A model generated the notes under the pieces. It ran no database searches, was not told where the DNA came from, and saw only the letters and a list, made by a program, of their open reading frames with translations. The position numbers and the translations under genes were made by a program. DNA of 64,000 bases from Variovorax sp. V93 (GTDB taxonomy: Bacteria; Pseudomonadota; Gammaproteobacteria; Burkholderiales; Burkholderiaceae_C), in NCBI RefSeq assembly GCF_041154485.1, contig NZ_AP028669.1, forward strand, positions 3,348,001 through 3,412,000, given 5' to 3'. Position 1 is the stretch's first letter. Each line of letters starts with the position of its first letter. This document shows, in pieces, positions 26,858 to 34,944 of the stretch.

Positions 26858-28252
26858 ATGCGCTACCGCACCACCATCGCCGGCCAGGTCTTCGCCTTCG
26901 ACGACCTGAAGCAGGTCATGGCCGTGGCCAGCCCGGCGCGCTCGGGCGACTACCTGGCGGAAATCGGCGCGGCCACCGCGCAGCAGCGCATGGCGGCGCG
27001 CCACGTGCTGGCCGAAACGCCGCTCAGGCAGTTCCTGAGCGAAGCGCTGATTCCCTACGAGAGCGACAACATCACGCGTCTCATCATCGACACCCATGAT
27101 GCGCAGGCCTTTGCGCCGGTGGCCCACCTCACGATCGGCGACTTCCGCAACTGGCTGCTTTCGGAACAGGCCACCACCGAAGCGCTGACGGCGCTGGCAC
27201 CAGGCCTCACGCCCGAGATGGTGGCAGCCGTGTCCAAGCTCATGCGCAACCAGGACCTGGTGTCGGTCGCCAAAAAATGCAGCGTGGTCACGCGCTTTCG
27301 CGACACCATCGGCCTGCCCGGCCACCTGGCCGTGCGCCTGCAGCCCAACCACCCGACCGACGACCTGCGCGGCGTGGCGGCCTCCACGCTCGACGGGCTG
27401 CTCTACGGCGCGGGCGACGCGGTGATCGGCCTCAACCCGGTGTCCGACAGCATGCAGGTGCTCGGCCGCCTGCTGCACATGCTCGACGAGGTGATCCAGC
27501 GCTTCGAGATCCCCACCCAGAGCTGTGTGCTCACGCACGTGACCAACACGCTCAAGCTCGCGGAGGCCGGCGCGCCGGTGGACCTGGTGTTCCAGTCGAT
27601 CGCGGGCACCGAGAAGGCGAACCTGTCCTTCGGCGTGACGCCCGAGCTGCTGGACGAAGCCTATGCCGCGGCACTGGCACTGAACCGGGGCACGGTCGGC
27701 AACAACGTGATGTATTTCGAGACCGGCCAGGGCAGCGCGCTGTCGGCCAATGCCAACTTCGGCGTCGACCAGCAGACCTGCGAGGTGCGCGCCTATGCGC
27801 TGGCGCGGCGCTACAAGCCGCTGCTCATCAACACAGTGGTCGGCTTCATCGGGCCTGAATACCTGTACGACGGCAAGCAGATCATCCGCGCCGGCCTCGA
27901 AGACCATTGCTGCGGCAAGCTGCTGGGCCTGCCCATCGGCTGCGACATCTGCTACACCAACCATGCCGAGGCCGACCAGGACGACATGGACAACCTGCTG
28001 GTGCTGCTGGGCACCGCGGGCATCAACTTCATCATGGGCATTCCGGGCGCCGACGACGTGATGCTCAACTACCAGAGCACCTCGTTCCACGACGCGCTGT
28101 TCCTGCGCCAGACGCTGGGCCTGAAGCGTGCCCCTGAGTTCGAGGCCTGGCTGCAGCGCATGCAGATCACCGATGCCGCGGGACAACTCGCGCCGCCTTC
28201 GGCCAACCGCCTGCTGGCGGACATGAGCGGGCTCGCCGCGCTCGCGCCATGA
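26858..28252 (+). CDS. eutB: Ethanolamine ammonia-lyase, large subunit
   Basis: Adenosylcobalamin-dependent lyase subunit that splits ethanolamine to acetaldehyde and ammonia. The 464 residues match EutB. Recognisable blocks are RLQPNHPTDDLRGVAASTLD, GDAVIGLNPVSDS, FQSIAGTEKANLSFGV, and the substrate-site strands MYFETGQGSALSANAN and NHAEADQDDMDNLLVLLG. It is co-transcribed with the permease and overlaps eutC by 4 bp. No microcompartment shell genes are nearby, so this is the simple, cytosolic pathway; acetaldehyde dehydrogenase and EutA reactivase are not in the window. Confidence 0.96.
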   Translation: MRYRTTIAGQVFAFDDLKQVMAVASPARSGDYLAEIGAATAQQRMAARHVLAETPLRQFLSEALIPYESDNITRLIIDTHDAQAFAPVAHLTIGDFRNWLLSEQATTEALTALAPGLTPEMVAAVSKLMRNQDLVSVAKKCSVVTRFRDTIGLPGHLAVRLQPNHPTDDLRGVAASTLDGLLYGAGDAVIGLNPVSDSMQVLGRLLHMLDEVIQRFEIPTQSCVLTHVTNTLKLAEAGAPVDLVFQSIAGTEKANLSFGVTPELLDEAYAAALALNRGTVGNNVMYFETGQGSALSANANFGVDQQTCEVRAYALARRYKPLLINTVVGFIGPEYLYDGKQIIRAGLEDHCCGKLLGLPIGCDICYTNHAEADQDDMDNLLVLLGTAGINFIMGIPGADDVMLNYQSTSFHDALFLRQTLGLKRAPEFEAWLQRMQITDAAGQLAPPSANRLLADMSGLAALAP

Positions 28253-29031
28253 GCAAGGACGCCGTCACGCCGAATCCCTGGGCGCAATGGCGTTCGGCCA
28301 CCCCCGCGCGCCTCGCGCTGGGCCGCGCCGGCGCCGGCATGCCGACCGACGAGACGCTGCGCTTCGGCTGGGCCCATGCGATGGCGCGCGATGCGATCCA
28401 TGCGGCGCTCGACGTCGATGCACTCGAAGCCACGCTGCAACAACAGCATTGGCAGGTGATGCGGGCGCGCAGCCGCGCCGAAGACCGCACCACCTACCTG
28501 CGCCGCCCCGACCTCGGCCGCCAGCTCGACCCCGCGGATGCGCAGCGCCTGCGGACCGCCGCGAAAGGCGGTTGCGATGTGTGCCTTGTCATCGGCGACG
28601 GCCTTTCCTCGCTCGCCGTGGCGCGCCATGCCGCGCCGCTGCTGGCCGCGCTGCGCGCGCAGCTGCCGCCCGAGACGCGCTTCTCTCCCGTGGTCATCGC
28701 CACCCAGGCGCGCGTGGCGCTGGCCGACGAGGTCGGCGAGCTGTTCGGCGCCGCGCTCTCGGTGATGCTGATCGGCGAGCGCCCGGGGCTCAGCTCGCCG
28801 GACAGCCTCGGCATCTACCTGACCCATTCGCCCAAGCGCGGCCGCCACGACGCCGAGCGCAACTGCATCTCGAACGTGCGCCCCGAAGGCCTGCCCTGCG
28901 AAGCCGCCGCGTTCAAGCTGGCATGGCTGATGCGTGAGGCGTTACGCCGGGGGCTGACCGGCGTCGGGCTCAAGGACGAGAGCGATCTCGCGGTGCTCGA
29001 ATCACGCCAGGCGACACCGCTGCCGCGCTGA
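28249..29031 (+). CDS. eutC: Ethanolamine ammonia-lyase, small subunit
   Basis: Small subunit (260 residues) of the B12-dependent ethanolamine ammonia-lyase. Family landmarks are ARIGxGRAG-like LALGRAGAGMPTDETLRFGWAH at the N-terminus (in pieces), VCLVIGDGLSSLAV, VMLIGERPGLSSPDSLGIYL and the C-terminal RNCISNVRPEGL. Start ATG overlaps the eutB stop (ATGA), typical of the strict 1:1 subunit coupling. Confidence 0.96.
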   Translation: MSKDAVTPNPWAQWRSATPARLALGRAGAGMPTDETLRFGWAHAMARDAIHAALDVDALEATLQQQHWQVMRARSRAEDRTTYLRRPDLGRQLDPADAQRLRTAAKGGCDVCLVIGDGLSSLAVARHAAPLLAALRAQLPPETRFSPVVIATQARVALADEVGELFGAALSVMLIGERPGLSSPDSLGIYLTHSPKRGRHDAERNCISNVRPEGLPCEAAAFKLAWLMREALRRGLTGVGLKDESDLAVLESRQATPLPR

Positions 29032-29116
29032 GCGCCAAGCCCCTTGCCAAATTGTCACGAGCGTTCCGTACGCTCGCGGCCTGGTTCATCCCTGCACAAG
29101 TACAAGGTCAAAAACA

Positions 29117-30376
29117 ATGCAACGCCGACTCGTCCTTCTCACCCCCCTGGCCGCGGCGCTCGTCGCCACCGGCTGCGCCAGCGTGCCTTCCCAGCGCCTG
29201 AACACCGGCCACTGGGACGCCTTCAACCGGGCGCAGATCGAAGGCCTGATCGCCAGCCTCGGCAAGGGAAGCCCGGGCTACAACGCGGCCAGGCCGCCCT
29301 ATGTGGTTTTCGACTGGGACAACACCAGCGTGTTCCTCGACATCGAGGAAGCCTCGCTGATCTACCAGCTCGAGAACCTGGTATTCGGCGCCACGCCCGC
29401 GCAGCTCGAAGTGGCGCTGCGCAAGAACATTCCGAAGAAGGACTTTCTTCCCGCCTACAACAACGCGGCCGGCCAGAGCGTGAACATCGACCGCGTGGTG
29501 CCCGACATCGTGGCCAGCTACACTTGGCTCTACCAGAACTACAGCGGTCTCAAGGGCAGCCAGCCGCTGGCCGCGGTGAAGCTGAGCCCGCACTACATCG
29601 CCTTCACCACCAAGGTGCGCTTTCTCTACGAAGCCATCGGCGACACCTTCGACCACGACACCGCCTACCCCTGGGTCACCTACCTCTTCGCCGGCATGAC
29701 CGAAGCCCAGGTGCGCAAGCTCACGGCCGCCACCGTGGCCTGGCAGCTGAAGGAGCCCGTGGCCAAGGTGAAATGGACCTCGCCGGCCGCGCTGCCGGGC
29801 CAGGCCGGCGTGGTCTCGGTCAGCTGGAAGAACGGCCTGCGGCTGCAGCCCGAGATGCAGGAGCTGTATGCCGCGTTCCGCAACGCAGGCTTCGACGTGT
29901 GGGTGTGCTCGGCCTCCTTCGTCGACGTGATCAAGGAGATTTCCTCGAACCCCGCCTTCGGCTACAACAACCCGCCCGAGCGCGTGCTGGCAATGGAGCT
30001 GGAGCGCGACGCCAACGGCGTGATCCAGCCCGAGTACCGCCACGGCTACGACCAGACCCAGGGCCCCGGCAAGACCAAGAACATCCAGCGCTTCCTGGTC
30101 AGCAAGTACGGCTACGGCCCGAGCTTCATTGCCGGCGACAGCGAGGGCGACCAGAACATGATGGCCGACTTCGCCGACACGAAGAAGGTGCTGATCGTGA
30201 ACCGCCTGCGCGACCCCAAGACCGACATCGGCAAGTTCTCGGCCATGGCGGTGCAGAACTACGGCAAGCCCGACACGCGCTACCTGCTGCAGGGCCGCGA
30301 CGACAACACCGGCCAGTGGGTGGCTTCGCAGCTGCACACGTCGCTGGGCGCAACCCAGGGCAAGGCACTGAAGTAG
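29117..30376 (+). CDS. HAD-family phosphatase lipoprotein, phosphorylcholine-phosphatase-like
   Basis: A 419-residue exported protein: signal peptide with lipobox LVATGC (Cys at 20), then a haloacid-dehalogenase core. Motif I is VVFDWDNTSVF (about 63-73); SASFVDVI carries motif II Ser, and GDSEGDQNMMADF is motif IV. The large insert between motifs I and II resembles Pseudomonas PchP, which removes phosphate from phosphorylcholine and phosphoethanolamine. It lies 85 bp after eutC on the same strand, so it could make ethanolamine in the periplasm for the adjacent permease; that link is inference from position and motif. Confidence 0.75.
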   Translation: MQRRLVLLTPLAAALVATGCASVPSQRLNTGHWDAFNRAQIEGLIASLGKGSPGYNAARPPYVVFDWDNTSVFLDIEEASLIYQLENLVFGATPAQLEVALRKNIPKKDFLPAYNNAAGQSVNIDRVVPDIVASYTWLYQNYSGLKGSQPLAAVKLSPHYIAFTTKVRFLYEAIGDTFDHDTAYPWVTYLFAGMTEAQVRKLTAATVAWQLKEPVAKVKWTSPAALPGQAGVVSVSWKNGLRLQPEMQELYAAFRNAGFDVWVCSASFVDVIKEISSNPAFGYNNPPERVLAMELERDANGVIQPEYRHGYDQTQGPGKTKNIQRFLVSKYGYGPSFIAGDSEGDQNMMADFADTKKVLIVNRLRDPKTDIGKFSAMAVQNYGKPDTRYLLQGRDDNTGQWVASQLHTSLGATQGKALK

Positions 30377-30438
30377 GCGGCAGGCCCGGCGGCGGGCAGT
30401 TGCCTATGATCCTGGCATTGCCACCCAGGAGACAGAAC

Positions 30439-31017
30439 ATGGCCGACCGCTACCCCCTCGCCGAGCTGAAAGACCTGCCGGAAGACATCCGCACCGCGAT
30501 CCTCGCGGTGCAGGAAAAGGCCGGCTTCGTGCCCAACGTGTTCCTCGCGCTGGCGCGCCGCCCGGCCGAGTGGCGCGCCTTCTTCGCCTACCACGACGCG
30601 CTGATGCTGAAGGAGGAAGGTTCGCTCACCAAGGGCGACCGCGAGATGATCGTCACCACCACCAGCGCGGCCAACCGGTGCCTCTACTGCGTGGTGGCGC
30701 ACGGCGCGCTGCTGCGCATCTACGAGAAGAAGCCGCTGGTGGCCGACCAGGTGGCGGTGAACTACCGCAAGGCCGACATCACGCCGCGCCAGCGCGCCAT
30801 GCTCGACTTTGCGATGAAGGTCTGCGAACGCTCGCACGAAGTCGAGGACGCGGATTTCACCGCGCTGCACGCCCACGGCTTCGACGACGAGGACATCTGG
30901 GACATCGCCGCCATCACCGCCTTCTTCGGCCTGAGCAACCGCCTCGCGAGCTTCAGCGGCATGCAGCCGAACACCGAGTTCTTCCTGATGGGGCGGCTGC
31001 CGCGCGAGAAGAAATAG
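30439..31017 (+). CDS. AhpD-like peroxidase-related protein (carboxymuconolactone decarboxylase family)
   Basis: A 192-residue all-helical AhpD/CMD-family protein. The redox centre is RCLYCVVAHGALL (CxxC with following His). It corresponds to the widespread 'peroxidase-related enzyme' group; substrates are undefined. Start ATG 30439 has AGGAGA 9-14 bp upstream. It is 62 bp after the HAD lipoprotein on the same strand and converges with eptA at a 12-bp gap. Confidence 0.85.
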   Translation: MADRYPLAELKDLPEDIRTAILAVQEKAGFVPNVFLALARRPAEWRAFFAYHDALMLKEEGSLTKGDREMIVTTTSAANRCLYCVVAHGALLRIYEKKPLVADQVAVNYRKADITPRQRAMLDFAMKVCERSHEVEDADFTALHAHGFDDEDIWDIAAITAFFGLSNRLASFSGMQPNTEFFLMGRLPREKK

Positions 31018-31029
31018 ACCGCGCGGGGG

Positions 31030-32781
31030 TCAGGCCTTGCCCCGGCAGGACGCGAGCGCGTCCAGCGCGGGCTTGTAGGTGGGGTTGCTCACGTCCATCA
31101 GCCCCAGCACCGTGTGGTAAAGGTTGTCGTGCGTGAGCGGCGTGTCGAGCCCCGCCTCCATGCACGCGCGCGACAGCTTGCGGCGCTCGCTCATGCCGGC
31201 ACCGAACCAGGTGACCATCGGCACGTGCTTCTGCGCCTCGGGTGCGAAGCTGTAGGGCACGCCATGCAGGAACAGGCCGTATTCGCCGAGCGACTCGCCA
31301 TGGTCGCTCAGGTAGAGCAAGGCCGGGTCGTACTGGCTCGACTGCGCCTTGAGCCAGTCGATGGTCTGGCCCAGGAAATGGTCGGTCTGCGCGATCGAGT
31401 TGTCGTAGACGTTCTGCAGCTCCGCGTGGCCGCACTCGGCCAGCGCATTGGTCTTGCACTCGGGCAGGTAGCGCTTGACCTCCGGCGCCGAGCGCTTGTA
31501 GTAGGCCGGCCCGTGGCTGCCCATCTGGTGCATGACCAGCACCACGCCCTTCGCGCGGCGCTCGGCGGGCAGCGCGGCAATGCGCGCGTCCAGGCCTTTG
31601 AGCATGACGTCGTCCAGGCATTCCTCGCCGTCGCACAGCGCGCTCTTCTGCGCGGGCGAGAGGCTGTCGAAAGCCGAGGCATTGGGAATGCGCGTGCACA
31701 CGTCCTTGCAGCCGGCCTGGTTGTCCAGCCACAGCACCGCCAGTCCGGCCGCCTGCAGCACGTCGACCAGGTTCTCGTAGTCGTCGCTGCGCGACTCGTA
31801 GCCCTGCTTGCCAAGCGGCGAGAACATGCACGGCACCGAGGCGAGCGTGTTGGTGCCGCACGAATGCACGTCGCGATAGCTCAGCACGCCGCGCGCCGCC
31901 AGCTCGGGCGTGGTGTTGCGTGCATAGCCGTTGAGGCCGAAGTGGTCGGCCCGCGCCGTCTCGCCCACCACCAGCACGAACATCGGCGGCCGCGCCTGGC
32001 CCGCGTAGCTCGCGCCCAGCGCCGTTCCGGCCGTGATGGGAATCAGCTTGCGGCTGCGCTTGAACATCGGCCTGATGACCACCGAGCCGGCCGAGTAGAG
32101 GCTCGCGACCGGGTTCATCATGTAGCGCAGGTGGACGTTGTTGCGCATCAGCGGCGCGAGCTGCCGGTTCATCGAGACCGCAGCCACCAGCGCCACGGCC
32201 ACCGCAAGCAGCAGCAGCGCCGCGTTGCGCCAGAGCTTGGAGACGAAGCGCATCGGCACGATGCGCGCGCGCCAGAGCGCCAGCGCCGGCAGCAGCGCCA
32301 CCAGCAGCACGTGGTAGGCCATGCGCCAGCTCATGAGGTCGCGCGCCTCGTTCGGGTCGGTCTGCAGCACGTTGGCGATCATGGTCGGGTCCATCACCAC
32401 GCGGTACTCGAGCATGTAGTGCTGCACGAACGCGGCCAGCAGCACCACCGCGAACCACAAGGGCTTCATCCAGCGCGACCAGGCCGTGAAGGACAGCAGC
32501 GCGACCGTGGCGCACACCATGAGCACCGCCATGGCGGCGCTCGTGGGCAGGTAGGTGCTGGGTGCGCCGCCGATGCGCGCCAGTTCGTTCCAGAGCGGCC
32601 AGTTGGCGGCCACGGCAAGGTAGATGGCGAGCCAGACGACCACGCTCTGCGCCGAGCGTGGCCGCGCCAGCCAGAGGTCGATGTGCGCCCAGAGCGCACG
32701 TGCGGGCGCCAGGAAGGAAGCGCCGGACGCCGGCACGCCCACGTCCCGCCCCGGCGCGGGCTCGATTCTTGAAAATGACAT
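31030..32781 (-). CDS. eptA: Phosphoethanolamine transferase, EptA/PmrC/MCR family
   Basis: A 583-residue inner-membrane enzyme that transfers phosphoethanolamine from phosphatidylethanolamine to lipid A or another envelope glycan. Five hydrophobic helices lie within residues ~45-205, followed by a periplasmic sulfatase-fold domain. Catalytic features: metal Glu in VGETARADHFG (273-280), nucleophile T312 in SCGTNTLASVPCMFS, and SDHGESLGE. Paired cysteines in the C-terminal domain match the MCR/EptA disulfides. It has its own upstream region with four CTGAA half-sites, shared with the divergent two-component system. Relatives confer polymyxin resistance; target lipid here is inferred. Confidence 0.93.
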   Translation of the reverse strand: MSFSRIEPAPGRDVGVPASGASFLAPARALWAHIDLWLARPRSAQSVVVWLAIYLAVAANWPLWNELARIGGAPSTYLPTSAAMAVLMVCATVALLSFTAWSRWMKPLWFAVVLLAAFVQHYMLEYRVVMDPTMIANVLQTDPNEARDLMSWRMAYHVLLVALLPALALWRARIVPMRFVSKLWRNAALLLLAVAVALVAAVSMNRQLAPLMRNNVHLRYMMNPVASLYSAGSVVIRPMFKRSRKLIPITAGTALGASYAGQARPPMFVLVVGETARADHFGLNGYARNTTPELAARGVLSYRDVHSCGTNTLASVPCMFSPLGKQGYESRSDDYENLVDVLQAAGLAVLWLDNQAGCKDVCTRIPNASAFDSLSPAQKSALCDGEECLDDVMLKGLDARIAALPAERRAKGVVLVMHQMGSHGPAYYKRSAPEVKRYLPECKTNALAECGHAELQNVYDNSIAQTDHFLGQTIDWLKAQSSQYDPALLYLSDHGESLGEYGLFLHGVPYSFAPEAQKHVPMVTWFGAGMSERRKLSRACMEAGLDTPLTHDNLYHTVLGLMDVSNPTYKPALDALASCRGKA

Positions 32782-32802
32782 CTACCGACTGTAAGAAGCG
32801 CA

Positions 32803-32843
32803 ACTGAAGCCAGCCTGAATTGCGCGTTCAGCCGGCGTTCAGG
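32803..32843. promoter_or_regulatory. CTGAA half-sites upstream of eptA
   Basis: Two CTGAA motifs on the plus strand at 32804-32808 and 32815-32819, exactly 11 bp apart, and two on the minus strand (read as TTCAG at 32827-32831 and 32838-32842), again 11 bp apart. They fill the 57-bp gap between the PAP2 gene and eptA. The 11-bp hexamer-N5-hexamer pattern is how OmpR/PmrA-type response regulators contact DNA. Confidence 0.65.
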
Positions 32844-33408
32844 TTCGCGCCCGCCTCGCCCTCAAGCGGGGCCGCATGAAGGCCCTGAGCGCCAGGTTGA
32901 GCGGCCGGCTCAGGCCGCGCTCCACCACGATCGACATCAGGGCGGCGAGCATCGCCCCCACGACCACGTCGAGCGGAAAGTGCAGTCCGAGGAACACGCG
33001 GCTCCACCCGACCACCGCGGCCACCGCCAGCGCGGCCAGCATGGGCGCGCGCCACGGCAGGCACCACAGCGAAAACGCCGCAGCGAAGGTGCAGGCGGCA
33101 TGCAGGCTCGGAAAGCCCGGCCGCGCGCCCTGCGGCGCCCACTGGATTCCCAGGCCGTAGAAGGCGGGCCGCTGGAACGGCATGGCCGAGCGGAACACGT
33201 TCACGAAGAGCCAGACCGCCAGCACGCTGACCAGCGCGGTGAAGCAGGCATAGCGCAGGCGGCGGTCGAGCACCGCCGCGCCGATGATCGCGGTGGCCAG
33301 CAAGGCCGGCAGCACGTCGGAGGCAAAGCGCGCGAAATGGATGCTCCACGCCGGTGCCGCGGCACTGGCGTTGATCAGCGCGAACAGGGCGGCATCAAGG
33401 GCCTGCAT
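32839..33408 (-). CDS. PAP2-family phosphatase, undecaprenyl-diphosphatase-like
   Basis: A 189-residue membrane PAP2 protein with about five helices. Motif C1 is present as RSAMPFQRP (Arg replacing the usual first Lys), C2 as GFPSLHAACTFA and C3 as SRVFLGLHFPLDVVVGA, so the catalytic His residues are intact. It resembles BcrC/YbjG or lipid phosphatases. Start ATG 33406-33408 overlaps the end of the other PAP2 gene by 14 bp and has a poor Shine-Dalgarno, so it is probably translated by coupling. Lipid target (undecaprenyl-PP, lipid A phosphate or phosphatidylglycerol phosphate) is open. Confidence 0.85.
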   Translation of the reverse strand: MQALDAALFALINASAAAPAWSIHFARFASDVLPALLATAIIGAAVLDRRLRYACFTALVSVLAVWLFVNVFRSAMPFQRPAFYGLGIQWAPQGARPGFPSLHAACTFAAAFSLWCLPWRAPMLAALAVAAVVGWSRVFLGLHFPLDVVVGAMLAALMSIVVERGLSRPLNLALRAFMRPRLRARRART

Positions 33409-34120
33409 GCAGCACAGCAGGTTCGGCTGCGGCCAACCGCAAAGCGCGAGGTGCGGCGGCCAGGTCGATGGCAAAGCCCACCACCCAGCAGATCCAGGCG
33501 GTCCAGAGCGTGTGGCTCATGTAGTGGGCCCCCCGCAGTTGCTGCGACAGGCCGAGCAGCAGCCCCGCGGCCAGCGACGCGCAGAGCCAGAGGATGGCCA
33601 CGCGCGGCGATACCCGGCGCAGCACGAAATAGCCGCCCACATAGGCGAAGGCCGCTGAAGCGTGGCCCGCCGGGAAGCACCCGCCCGCGCCGCCGTCATA
33701 GACCTTCCATGCCCAGTGCGACACATGGCTGGCCGCGCCGCCGAATTCCTTCAGGTCCCAGGGGCAGCTCGTGTGGCTCGCATGCTTGAGCAGGCTGATG
33801 GCCACAACCGAGAGCAGCACGGTGAATGCCAGCTGCGCCCGGGCGCGAACCGGCAGCTGCCGCAGGACGCCGAGCGGCCAGCGGATGGCGGCGAACAGCG
33901 CGATCACGAACAGCCAGCTCAGGTCCTTCGCGCCCTCGTGCATCACATGCACCAGGAAGGCGTTGTCGCGCCACGGAAAGCCCACGGGGGTGCCCGCCAG
34001 GCGGGCCAGCGCGAGATCGCCTCCGGTGGCGTCCCACGCCAGCAGCAGGACCAATGCAAGGAAGGTCAGTGCTCCCAGGCGGAGATTCGAGGGATTTGGA
34101 TGATTGGGGACACGCGTCAT
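33395..34120 (-). CDS. PAP2-family membrane phosphatase (241 aa)
   Basis: A 241-residue integral membrane PAP2 protein with about six helices. The phosphatase motifs are variant: C1 KHASHTSCPWDL (Cys-Pro in place of Arg-Pro), C2 CFPAGHASAAFA, and C3 RGAHYMSHTLWT. This CPWDL subgroup is often found next to phosphoethanolamine transferases. It heads the PAP2-PAP2-eptA gene set and is divergent from a two-component system; its gene start is 50 bp from tandem CTGAA repeats that may recruit the response regulator. Confidence 0.87.
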   Translation of the reverse strand: MTRVPNHPNPSNLRLGALTFLALVLLLAWDATGGDLALARLAGTPVGFPWRDNAFLVHVMHEGAKDLSWLFVIALFAAIRWPLGVLRQLPVRARAQLAFTVLLSVVAISLLKHASHTSCPWDLKEFGGAASHVSHWAWKVYDGGAGGCFPAGHASAAFAYVGGYFVLRRVSPRVAILWLCASLAAGLLLGLSQQLRGAHYMSHTLWTAWICWVVGFAIDLAAAPRALRLAAAEPAVLHAGP

Positions 34121-34171
34121 GAGAACAGAGAAACCAGCAAGCCTGAAAACCCCCAGAGCCTACGTTCGTGG

Positions 34172-34209
34172 CCTGAACCGAGCCTGAAGCGGCCCTGAAC
34201 GGAAACTGA
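34172..34209. promoter_or_regulatory. Tandem 11-bp CTGAA iterons between PAP2 operon and two-component genes
   Basis: CCTGAA occurs at 34172, 34183 and 34194, each exactly 11 bp after the last, and a fourth CTGA follows in phase at 34206. An isolated extra copy lies at 34142. They sit in the 149-bp divergent gap between the PAP2 gene and the response regulator. One-turn spacing of direct hexamers is the hallmark of OmpR/PhoB-type binding arrays. Confidence 0.7.
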
Positions 34210-34269
34210 CGCCGCCCGGCCCCGCGACAGTCGGCGCTAGACTGCGTTTTTTTTGAAAGACCCCATCGC

Positions 34270-34944
34270 GTGCGCATATTGCTCGTCGAAGATGACAGTG
34301 CGTTGGCAGACGCCGTCTGCAGCTACCTGGTTGCGAAGGCATTCGTGGTCGACGTGGCGTCCAGCCTCGCCGAGGCACGCGGTGCCCTGCTCTCGGTGCA
34401 GTACGCCGCCGTGCTGCTCGACCTGCACCTGGGCGACGGCGACGGCCTGTCGCTGCTGCCCCAGGTGCGCGCGCTGCGCGAGCCGCCCATCGTCATCGTG
34501 CTGACGGCGCGCGACCAGGTCACCGACCGCATCCGCGGGCTCGACGCCGGCGCCGACGACTACCTCATCAAGCCCTACGACCCGGCCGAACTGCTGGCCC
34601 GGCTGCGCGCGGTGGAGCGGCGGCGCAGCGCCGGCAGCTCGCCAGTGCTGCGCCTGGGAACACTGGAGATCGACCTGGCGCAGGACAGGGTCCGCAAGGA
34701 CGGCAACCCGGTCGTCCTCACGCAGAAGGAATGGGCCCTGCTGCGCGTGATGGCCACACGGCCCGAGCGCATCCACACGCGCGAGAACCTGGCCGACGCG
34801 CTCTACGGCTTCGGCGACGAGGCCGACAGCAACACGCTCGAAGTGTTCATCAGCCGCCTGCGGCGCAAGCTGGGCAAGAACCACATCCAGACGCTGCGCG
34901 GCCTGGGCTACCGGCTGTCGACCTCGTCGGGCGACGACGAATGA
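34270..34944 (+). CDS. OmpR/PmrA-type response regulator
   Basis: A 224-residue response regulator beginning with GTG. The receiver domain (1-~115) has acidic E7-D8-D9, phosphoacceptor D51 in LDLHLGDGDG, T79 and K101 (DYLIKPY). The C-terminal winged helix (about 130-222, with VVLTQKEWALLRVMATR and FISRLRRKLG) is of the OmpR/PhoB class, close to PmrA/QseB. It overlaps the kinase gene by 4 bp and faces an envelope-modification operon across CTGAA iterons; together these suggest control of lipid A modification, as with PmrAB elsewhere. The signal is unknown. Confidence 0.93.
   Translation: MRILLVEDDSALADAVCSYLVAKAFVVDVASSLAEARGALLSVQYAAVLLDLHLGDGDGLSLLPQVRALREPPIVIVLTARDQVTDRIRGLDAGADDYLIKPYDPAELLARLRAVERRRSAGSSPVLRLGTLEIDLAQDRVRKDGNPVVLTQKEWALLRVMATRPERIHTRENLADALYGFGDEADSNTLEVFISRLRRKLGKNHIQTLRGLGYRLSTSSGDDE

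Noticed and set aside
34248..34255. Run of eight T residues before the response regulator
   Set aside because: No hairpin immediately precedes it, so not a terminator; more likely part of the promoter or spacer.
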